From Stigonema ocellatum SAG 48.90 = DSM 106950 (GTDB lineage: Bacteria; Cyanobacteriota; Cyanobacteriia; Cyanobacteriales; Nostocaceae), in assembly GCA_016903675.1 (NCBI GenBank), contig JADQBA010000035.1:3349-67348 (forward strand): a DNA stretch of 64,000 nt, given 5' to 3'. Below the pieces are notes generated by a model, which saw only the letters and a list, made by a program, of their open reading frames with translations, was not told the origin of the DNA and did not search any database. Positions 57,653 through 64,000 of this stretch are shown one piece after another (position 1 is the stretch's first letter; the number at the start of each line of letters is the position of its first letter). Position numbers and translations under genes: made by a program.

Positions 57653-58648
57653 ATGGTTGACTTTCCTCGAAAAATTTTGGTGACAGGGGTAGCTGGCTTC
57701 CTTGGTTCACACTTGCTGGACAAACTTGTGGCATCCGGTCATGAGGTTGTTGGAATTGACAATCTTTCCATGGGAAAATTAGAAAACATTGCTGAGCATT
57801 TAACTAGCAAATCATTTCAATTCCTCCAGAAAGATATTACCGAAAAAACCACATTTGATAATTTAGACAATGATTTTGATTGTATTGTTCACTTAGCTGC
57901 TTTCAAAATTCCTCGTTATGGAAAAGCCATAGATACTCTGAAAATAAATTATCAGGGTACAGAGAATGTTCTAGAGCTAGCAAGAAAGCTGAATTGTAAA
58001 TGTGTGCTTGCCTCTACCTCTGACGTTTATGGTCGTAACCCCAAATTACCTTTTAACGAGGATGATAACTCAGTTATTGGCTCATCTAAAGTAGCTCGCT
58101 GGAGTTATGCTGTATCCAAACTTTTTGATGAGCATTTAGCCTTCGCTTACCAAGACAGCTACGGCATCCCGGTTGTGCTGCTGCGATTTTTTGGCTCTTA
58201 TGGACCGCGCCATCACTTATCGTGGTGGGGTGGACCTCAGTCTGTTTTCATAGAACAAATATTGAATGATGAAGAAATCACCATTCATGGAGACGGACTA
58301 CAAACCCGCAGTTTTACTTTTGTGAGCGATACTGTTGCGGGTATTTACGCTGCAACTGTAAAACCAGAAGCCAATGGGGAAATTTTTAATATTGGCAGCA
58401 ATCATGAAATTACTATCCTCGATTTAGCTCAGACTATCAAGCGACTGAGCAATACCCCAGGAGAACTCAAGCTGAAATTTATCCCCTATGAATCTTTTAC
58501 AGGTGGTAAATACGAAGATGTTAGAAGACGTGTGCCTGATAGCACCCGTTGTGAAACAATTCTTGGTGTCAAGGCTATGGTGGGATTAGACGAGGGTCTA
58601 TCTCGCACTATTGCATGGCAACGCAGTCTTAATCTCTACAAGTATTAA
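57653..58648 (+). CDS. Nucleotide-sugar epimerase/decarboxylase-like SDR
   Basis: An extended SDR of 331 residues. The NAD loop is ILVTGVAGFLGSHLLDKL. The catalytic Ser/Thr is in STSDVYG and the YxxxK in WSYAVSKLFDEHLAFAY, with RFFGSYGPRH following. The pattern resembles UDP-glucose 4-epimerases and the ArnA/UXS decarboxylases; neither activity can be fixed by sight. It is part of the same-strand glycan block, 64 bases after the second transporter. A role in making a second nucleotide sugar is the simplest guess. Confidence 0.85.
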   Translation: MVDFPRKILVTGVAGFLGSHLLDKLVASGHEVVGIDNLSMGKLENIAEHLTSKSFQFLQKDITEKTTFDNLDNDFDCIVHLAAFKIPRYGKAIDTLKINYQGTENVLELARKLNCKCVLASTSDVYGRNPKLPFNEDDNSVIGSSKVARWSYAVSKLFDEHLAFAYQDSYGIPVVLLRFFGSYGPRHHLSWWGGPQSVFIEQILNDEEITIHGDGLQTRSFTFVSDTVAGIYAATVKPEANGEIFNIGSNHEITILDLAQTIKRLSNTPGELKLKFIPYESFTGGKYEDVRRRVPDSTRCETILGVKAMVGLDEGLSRTIAWQRSLNLYKY

Positions 58649-58917
58649 GCAGAGCGAGCAAATAAGAGTGCATCCTACAAGAGAATTCAGAAATCAGTCG
58701 TATTGGTAATTCGTAATTTGTAATTTCTGGTTCAGAACCCACAAAAGTTCTAGGTAAAATCAAAAACATTGCATTTTGATTTTGATATCGCTCTAGTCCA
58801 TTTATACCTTGAGTAATTACGAATGACGGATGATCAATTACGACTTATTTTCATTTCTGAAGACCGACTCCCCTATTCAACACTTATACAAACCTATAAA
58901 AATATCAGCTTATATAC
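58649..58917. other. Spacer with a possible internal promoter
   Basis: About 270 bases between the SDR and the FAD oxidoreductase. TTGGTAATTCGTAATTTGTAATTTC (58703-58727) is a short repeat of a kind seen in other spacers; TTTGATTTTGATATCGC (58773-58789) follows. No gene seen. It may break the operon into two transcripts. Confidence 0.4.
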
Positions 58918-60219
58918 ATGAAAATCGGTATTATCGGTGGTGGGATGATGGGTCTGGCATTAGCTCATCGGCTTTCATTGCAAGGTTCTATGGTAACTGT
59001 CTTCGAGAGCAATCAGCAGCTTGGTGGACTTACCACTTATCATGATTACGGTCCATTTGTCTGGGATCGTTTCTATCATGTCATTCTACCGTCAGATACA
59101 CATTTAATCAATTTTATCAAGGAAATTGGTCTTGAAGATCAGCTGCGTTGGGGTCCAACCCTGACAGGGTGCTATATAGACCAGCAGTTGTATTCAATTA
59201 GTAATACTATGGAATTTCTGCGCTTTCCTCCGCTTACTCTGATAGGCAAGTTGAGGTTGGCTTTTACTCTTTTGTATGGTTCACGCATCGAAAACTGGCA
59301 GCGGCTTGAGAAGATAACGGTTGAAGATTGGCTGCTAAAAATATCTGGCAGAAATACATACGAAAAGCTTTGGCAACCTTTGCTATTGGCTAAATTAGGA
59401 GAAAATTACAAGCGTGTTTCGGCTGTCTTTATTTGGTCATACATTAAACGACTGTTTTCGGCTCGTGATTCTTCCTTGCACAAAGAGCAACTTGGGTATG
59501 TCGCGGGTGGTTACAAGACTGTTTTTGACCAGGTAAAAAAATTAGTTTGTGCTGCTGGAAGTGATATCCGCACTGGTGTTACGGTTGAACATATTGCACC
59601 TCACCCAAGCGGTGGAATATGGGTTGAACACGGTGGGGCAAAGGAGCATTTTGACAAAGTTATCTTCACAGGACCTGTGAATGTTCTACAACAGATTGTT
59701 GCCAAAGACTTAGTGAACATTGCTGGCGGTAGCTTTAGCGTGGAATACATGGGTGTCATCTGCATGGTACTCATTACCCGCAAGCCATTGGTACCTTATT
59801 ATATTGTGAATCTTGCTGATCAACGTATACCCTTTACGGGAGTTATAGGTATGAGTAATCTGGTTTCCTTGCAAGAAACCGCAGGATTACACATCACCTA
59901 CTTTCCGAAATATCTGATTTCTGATGACCCTCTCTTGCAAGAGACAGATGATGAATTGCGAAAGAGATTTTTCCAGGGACTACATTTGATGTTCCCAGAT
60001 ATAAAAGCAGATGACATTGTGGTAGCACACATTAATAGAGCAATGAAAATGCAGCCACTACAGGTTTTAAACTATTCAAAGCTGGTGCCAACAGTTGTCA
60101 CTGAACATGATGATTTTTTTGTTCTCAACACCGCACAGTTTGTCAATAACACCCTGAATAATAATACAGTCGTACAGCACGTTGATGAATTTGTTAAAAA
60201 TGCGCCATTTCTCAAGTAA
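58918..60219 (+). CDS. FAD-dependent oxidoreductase (amine-oxidase-like)
   Basis: A 433-residue flavoprotein. The FAD loop is MKIGIIGGGMMGLALAHRLS with FESNQQLGGLTTY. Further features are WQPLLLAKLGENYKRVSA and YVAGGYKTVFDQV in the middle. The C-terminal FAD signature is poorly conserved. Such proteins occur in polysaccharide clusters, related to protoporphyrinogen oxidase and UDP-galactopyranose mutase. A direct redox reaction or a non-redox sugar rearrangement is possible; the substrate is unknown. It lies 38 bases upstream of the GT-C gene, so the two are probably co-transcribed. Confidence 0.82.
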   Translation: MKIGIIGGGMMGLALAHRLSLQGSMVTVFESNQQLGGLTTYHDYGPFVWDRFYHVILPSDTHLINFIKEIGLEDQLRWGPTLTGCYIDQQLYSISNTMEFLRFPPLTLIGKLRLAFTLLYGSRIENWQRLEKITVEDWLLKISGRNTYEKLWQPLLLAKLGENYKRVSAVFIWSYIKRLFSARDSSLHKEQLGYVAGGYKTVFDQVKKLVCAAGSDIRTGVTVEHIAPHPSGGIWVEHGGAKEHFDKVIFTGPVNVLQQIVAKDLVNIAGGSFSVEYMGVICMVLITRKPLVPYYIVNLADQRIPFTGVIGMSNLVSLQETAGLHITYFPKYLISDDPLLQETDDELRKRFFQGLHLMFPDIKADDIVVAHINRAMKMQPLQVLNYSKLVPTVVTEHDDFFVLNTAQFVNNTLNNNTVVQHVDEFVKNAPFLK

Positions 60220-60257
60220 GACTTGATTGCACAAGACGTAGCTCCACTTTATAAAAC

Positions 60258-62066
60258 ATGACCTCTCATACTGCTAAGTCTGACATGCCAACACTGAAGA
60301 AGCATCTGTTGAAGGTTGACCCAAGTCTCTTTGCTGTACTTGCCTGCTTTATTTTGTTTGCATGGGCAAGCTGGGGCAAGCTTGAATTACCATTCATTGA
60401 CGTCGGTCGTGAGGTTGAGATTCCTGCTCGGATTCTAACAGGGCAAGTACTTTATCGAGATATAGCAACTTACTACGGTCCTCTCGCCTACTATGCTAAT
60501 GCACTCTTCCTATTACTATTTGGGCAGCGATTGGAAGTGTTTTATGCAGTGGGGATTGGCTTGGCGTTAGTAGCAACATTACTGTTCTATCGCTTAGCAA
60601 AACGTCTCACGGATGGGCCTTGGGCAGCATTGTCCACCACATTTATGTTGATTTACTGTGCCTTGGGTGGTGGGCTGTTTAATTTCATGCTACCATATAG
60701 TTATGGAGCAGCTTATGCTATAGTTTTATGTCTACTAGCGATCGCTGCCCTTGACTGCTATCTCAGCACTGGGACCATAGTATGGTTGGTAGCAGCATCG
60801 ATTGCTTGTGGACTCGCTGGGGTTTCCAAACAGGAGTACGGAGTAGCCGCACTCGGCTCTTTGCTAGTTGGTACTAACCTGTACTTTCCTCAAAGCCATC
60901 AGACTAGGGTAAAACATAGTGTACTTGTACTGATGGTGGCAGGTGTGTGCGCTCTGTTACCTTATTCCTTAATTGCCCAGCAAGTTTCTTGGGGAAAAAT
61001 GCTTTCGTTCCTGTTCCCCGTATCTGATGCTAGCGTTTTGAACCGAAGCATTTTATTTCAAGTTACACCAATCAAAACTATTAAATTTTGGCTTAGTACC
61101 TTCAGAACTTTCTTTGCGGGTTCTCTCATAATTTTTCTATCAACCATAACTGCTCAGAGAATATCGAAATCTATAAGAGTCAGTATTCCTCAATGGCTTA
61201 GAACCTTATTGGATCTGCTTGTAGGCTTTGCTTTAGCATGGGTTAGTCTGAAACTGATAAGTTTGGTGTGCGAGTCGCTTTTAGACGCAAGTCCCAATCG
61301 CTTGGTGAAGAAGATTATCGACTCTCTCAATGGGATCAAAGATCCTCTAAAGAACTTGTCTTGGTCAATACCAGTTATCATCTGGTGGTTCGCTGTCAAC
61401 AGACCGCAAAAACCGCAGTATAAAGCCGCACCGCTTATGTGGACACTGCTGGTTTTTTCCCTTTTGCTCAATGCCCGATGGCTATTTGTTATCGATTTTT
61501 ACGGATTATATGCCCCGCCAATATTATTACTGTTTTTCACACTGTTTTATCATTTGACTCAGCCTATTAAGGCTATTAAAGGACTCGTTTGGCGTTACTT
61601 AGCGGTTTGCCTCCTCGTTGCTGGTAGTGTGAAATTAGAGATGTTAGCAGGGTATGTCTACGCACCAAGCTCATCCTATGGAACTTTCTACACCAACGAT
61701 TCTGCCCTCGTAGATTCTTTAAACAAGACTATCAAAGCTATCGAACTCTCTAGAGCTACTTCCGTACTAGTTTTGCCAGAAGGCAACATCGTCAATTTTC
61801 TCACAGGGACTCATTCACCTAGTCGAGAACTTACCTTTTTGCCAATAGCTCTTCCTCATCCTGAAGATGAACAGAATTTCGTGGAACGTATGCAAAGTAA
61901 TCCACCCGAACTTATTGTCTATGTACCTCGCAAATTTTTAGAGTGGAATTATAAAAGCTATGCTGAATTTAATCCTATTGTTGACCGTTGGATAACTACG
62001 CAACATAAATTAATTTACTCTTTTCCTATGAACAAAGATGCGATTCGGATCTACGCTCGCAACTAA
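60258..62066 (+). CDS. GT-C-type membrane glycosyltransferase (ArnT/PMT-like)
   Basis: An integral membrane protein of 602 residues, with 11-13 hydrophobic helices over residues 15-460 and a soluble C-terminal domain. The first loop has FIDVGREVEIPARILTGQVL followed by YRDIATYYGPLAYY, the position at which GT-C enzymes carry the catalytic Asp (DVGRE). Such proteins use a polyprenyl-phosphate sugar and modify a glycan, lipid or protein outside the membrane. The sequence is distant from ArnT, so the class is by topology and motif position only. The transporter pair and sugar-nucleotide genes upstream are consistent. Confidence 0.7.
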   Translation: MTSHTAKSDMPTLKKHLLKVDPSLFAVLACFILFAWASWGKLELPFIDVGREVEIPARILTGQVLYRDIATYYGPLAYYANALFLLLFGQRLEVFYAVGIGLALVATLLFYRLAKRLTDGPWAALSTTFMLIYCALGGGLFNFMLPYSYGAAYAIVLCLLAIAALDCYLSTGTIVWLVAASIACGLAGVSKQEYGVAALGSLLVGTNLYFPQSHQTRVKHSVLVLMVAGVCALLPYSLIAQQVSWGKMLSFLFPVSDASVLNRSILFQVTPIKTIKFWLSTFRTFFAGSLIIFLSTITAQRISKSIRVSIPQWLRTLLDLLVGFALAWVSLKLISLVCESLLDASPNRLVKKIIDSLNGIKDPLKNLSWSIPVIIWWFAVNRPQKPQYKAAPLMWTLLVFSLLLNARWLFVIDFYGLYAPPILLLFFTLFYHLTQPIKAIKGLVWRYLAVCLLVAGSVKLEMLAGYVYAPSSSYGTFYTNDSALVDSLNKTIKAIELSRATSVLVLPEGNIVNFLTGTHSPSRELTFLPIALPHPEDEQNFVERMQSNPPELIVYVPRKFLEWNYKSYAEFNPIVDRWITTQHKLIYSFPMNKDAIRIYARN

Positions 62067-62449
62067 AAAAAACAATCAGTGTCTCTTGGTTACCTAACTG
62101 GCGCTTCCGCTCTGCATACTTTTCAAAGTTCGTTCTCTACTTACACACTTGAGACAATTCTGCGTTTTTTTCTATAAAAAAATATTATTATATATAGCAA
62201 TCCTATTTGATTTATAAACACCTCCCCCTTGTCCCCCTTGTCCCCCTTGTCCCCCTTGTCCCCTTTCTTCGGATCTCAATTAGGATTGCTATATATCTGT
62301 TCCGAGAATATCCCCGCGCTAAACAAATTGTTGGCAAGCATCGGCTCCGAACCCCTCACTCCCGATGCCTTCATAGTTTTGCCTTCATAAAATTTTCCTC
62401 CTGGTGGGAAATCATAGTCACTTTAATGTTACTCAAGGAGTTTCAAATT
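62067..62449. other. Spacer with a TATAGCAATCC element
   Basis: No gene accepted; the frame that opens at 62207 reads through the CCCCTTGT repeat. The element at 62191-62296 is the main content. AAGGAGTTTCAAATT (62435-62449) provides a Shine-Dalgarno for the next gene. Confidence 0.6.
62191..62296. mobile_element. TATAGCAATCC-type element with CCCCTTGT core
   Basis: A 106-base unit with ends TATATAGCAATCCTATTTGA and GATCTCAATTAGGATTGCTATATA, which are 15-20 base inverted repeats, and a core with about five CCCCCTTGT units. It is the cleanest member of the family. Others: 12711-12794, 15931-16025, 16231-16338, and fragments at 35390 and 44964. Confidence 0.85.
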
Positions 62450-63466
62450 ATGAATCTAAGAATCAGACGCAGACGATTTGGCCAACTGGCTTTAGCCAGC
62501 GCCGCAACAGCAGCCCTAGGCAGTCTTGCCAGTAAAGTTAATGCACAGACAACAACCGCTGCTATTTCTGGTCTTGTTGGAGTTGGACTGACGACGACGA
62601 ATACTTCCAGCACACAACCATCGTTAACACCCTCGTTAACACCTTCTTCAGTGATTTCGCCCATAATAGGAAATGTACTCACGCTAGCCAACAATACCCC
62701 AACAATAAATCTCGTAGATTTAAGTGGAACGAAAACTATTGCGTCTACGACTGTTGACAACCCAGGAACAATCTTTAATCTTGTAAATAACGCGGTATCT
62801 ACCCAGAGTCAGCGGATAGCTAGTCTCACTCCTGGCTTGGATGGCACCACATTGGTTACTGCCACTGTAACTCACGCGCAAAACATCGCAGTCAGTCAAC
62901 TCACCTTCATTTCGCCTAACTCAACTCAACCTAGCAGAGCTGTAATATTATCAGGATTCACAACTCCTAATGCTGTGATTGAAAGTGTGTTGGCAATGCA
63001 AAATGGCCAATACCTCGGTATAGTTAGTCTAAATGGTGGCATTCCACCTTTTGAATTGGCAATGATTGACCCCGATACAGGCAAAGTAACTTCTGGCAAA
63101 CAGTTGGCAGACCTAAAACCAGACTCAAGGTACAGTAATCTCACCAACGCTCCGGATGGCTCAATTTACGCTACGACTCTTGGTCGCGAGGGTCGCACCG
63201 GTGTAGTGAAAATAGACTTAAATAACAAATCGCTCATTACTGGCAAAGCAACGATAGTCCGCATTCTGGACTTAAGCATAAACAATGAGCCTTTAGACAA
63301 TGATGTCCTCAGTTTAGCCTTTTCTTCGACAGGAATCTTATATGCCCTGGCTAACCCCACGCGCCAGCAAACTAATTCTGTGTACACAGTGGATACGAAC
63401 AACAAAGGAACTCTCACTCCGGTCACCACTATCGGTGCTCAGAAGATTACTATTCTAAATCTATAG
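62450..63466 (+). CDS. Tat-exported hypothetical protein
   Basis: A 338-residue exported protein. The signal has a run of arginines, MNLRIRRRRFGQLALASAAT, then a hydrophobic AALGSLASKVNA; this fits a Tat-type signal. The mature part is rich in Thr, Ser and Asn, with repeated beta-strand segments (LDGTTLVTATVTHAQNIAV, SLNGGIPPFELAMIDPDTG and DGSIYATTLGREGRTG), which suggests a beta-propeller-like fold. No enzyme motif is seen. ATG 62450, with AAGGAG upstream, is chosen over the frame that opens 81 codons earlier through a repeat. Confidence 0.75.
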   Translation: MNLRIRRRRFGQLALASAATAALGSLASKVNAQTTTAAISGLVGVGLTTTNTSSTQPSLTPSLTPSSVISPIIGNVLTLANNTPTINLVDLSGTKTIASTTVDNPGTIFNLVNNAVSTQSQRIASLTPGLDGTTLVTATVTHAQNIAVSQLTFISPNSTQPSRAVILSGFTTPNAVIESVLAMQNGQYLGIVSLNGGIPPFELAMIDPDTGKVTSGKQLADLKPDSRYSNLTNAPDGSIYATTLGREGRTGVVKIDLNNKSLITGKATIVRILDLSINNEPLDNDVLSLAFSSTGILYALANPTRQQTNSVYTVDTNNKGTLTPVTTIGAQKITILNL

Positions 63467-63544
63467 TGCTTCTTAGGGCAAATTCTACATTCTAAGGCTT
63501 TCAGAAAAATAAGCTTTGCTGCATTTTTACCTGATTAGGTCAAG

Positions 63545-63590
63545 TCAGTGTAATGATCCATCATATTTTTGTAATGGCTAATTACACTGA
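63545..63590. terminator. Inverted repeat between the exported and DUF4082 genes
   Basis: TCAGTGTAAT (63545-63554) and ATTACACTGA (63581-63590) are perfect inverted repeats with a 26-base loop. There is no T run, so it is more likely an operator-like or weak terminator structure. Confidence 0.4.
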
Positions 63591-63623
63591 ACTTTCCATA
63601 AATATAAATTTTCATAACCTATA

Positions 63624-64000
63624 ATGACAACCAACGGAAAACTTGATATGACACAAGAAATTCAAGATGGAATCTTAATTGCTCAAGCTCAGACCACCAG
63701 CCAGACAATATTTACAAATCAAACGCCAAGTAACCCAAATGGGACTGATGGCGTTGCCTATGAACTGGGTCTAAAGTTTCAAAGTGCCAAAGCAGGTCAA
63801 ATTACTGCCATCCGCTATTGGAAAGCGGCTAGTGAGACTAGTGGGTCTCATGTTGGTAAAATCTGGTCATCAACTGGTTCTGTTCTAGCAAGTGTGAGTT
63901 TCGCCAATGAGACAGCTTCGGGTTGGCAACAGCAGGCGCTTGCTACTCCCTTGAATATAGTTGCCAACACCACCTATGTGGTAAGTGTCAACGTCAATAG
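63624..64000 (+). CDS. DUF4082 domain protein, partial (runs off the window)
   Basis: Frame from ATG 63624, open to the window end (125 codons seen). After about 25 polar residues comes a DUF4082 domain: TIFTNQTPSNPNGTDGVAYELG, LKFQSAKAGQITAIRYWKA, GKIWSSTGSVLASVSF, TASGWQQQAL and NTTYVVSVNVN. In other bacteria this beta-sandwich domain occurs in large secreted or surface proteins with sugar-binding or cadherin-like repeats. No signal peptide is seen, which is common for cyanobacterial calcium-binding-type exported proteins. The rest lies outside. Confidence 0.8.
   Translation, partial: MTTNGKLDMTQEIQDGILIAQAQTTSQTIFTNQTPSNPNGTDGVAYELGLKFQSAKAGQITAIRYWKAASETSGSHVGKIWSSTGSVLASVSFANETASGWQQQALATPLNIVANTTYVVSVNVN

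Noticed and set aside
62207..62449. 81-codon N-terminal extension of the Tat-exported protein
   Set aside because: It reads through the CCCCTTGT element; the Arg-rich signal and AAGGAG support ATG 62450.

Overview
The window is chromosomal DNA from a cyanobacterium, most likely a filamentous, heterocyst-type (Nostocales) lineage. The evidence is the abundant GCGATCGC (HIP1-like) octamers, the acpP-fabF-tkt block, a SipA homologue, a CrtO-type carotenoid ketolase, a CYP110-like P450, many sensor kinases, and very heavy loading with short interspersed repeats. No rRNA, tRNA or CRISPR array was recognised.

Layout. 0.4-12.6 kb: mixed single genes (glycosyltransferase, acylphosphatase, P450, DUF2993 protein, CrtO, GAF histidine kinase, saccharopine-dehydrogenase-like protein, small secreted proteins, a LecA-like lectin, an orphan type II thioesterase). 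12.8-15.6 kb: glycolate oxidase subunits GlcF and GlcE. 16.4-19.7 kb: a PAS sensor kinase and a receiver-kinase hybrid in tandem. 20-22.5 kb: type II NADH dehydrogenase and an HdrB-like CCG-domain protein. 22.9-27 kb: core metabolism (acpP, fabF, tkt). 27-34 kb: a broken PIN toxin locus, ion channel, deaminase, NarL-type regulator and a distant same-strand sensor kinase, an RRM RNA-binding protein and an SDR with a long, apparently structured leader. 34-38.7 kb: Spy-like protein, SipA, peroxiredoxin Q, and repeats with an IS200/IS605 scar beside a truncated ELWxxDGT gene. 39.7-48.9 kb: J-domain/pentapeptide protein, SDR-hydrolase pair, Rieske oxygenase with a divergent TetR gene, VapBC-like pair, valine-pyruvate aminotransferase, RimM. 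48.9-52.6 kb: gene-poor DNA with a tandem duplication carrying tiny ORFs, a decayed tnpB and a broken small gene.

52.7-62.1 kb is the most coherent functional block. WbpA-, WbpB-, WbpD- and WbpE-like enzymes should together make UDP-2,3-diacetamido-2,3-dideoxyglucuronate from UDP-GlcNAc. They are followed by two small four-helix SMR/ArnEF-like transporters, an ArnA/epimerase-like SDR, an FAD oxidoreductase and a GT-C-type membrane glycosyltransferase. This arrangement suggests a lipid-linked sugar flipping and transfer system for cell-surface glycan modification. The window ends with a Tat-exported protein and the start of a DUF4082 protein.

The other striking property is the repeat ecology. 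At least eight families of short, often palindromic elements and a GGGGAGT-type minisatellite occur throughout. They have entered coding frames in at least two genes (a histidine kinase ATPase domain and the RimM N-terminus) and supply the C-terminus of the ion channel.
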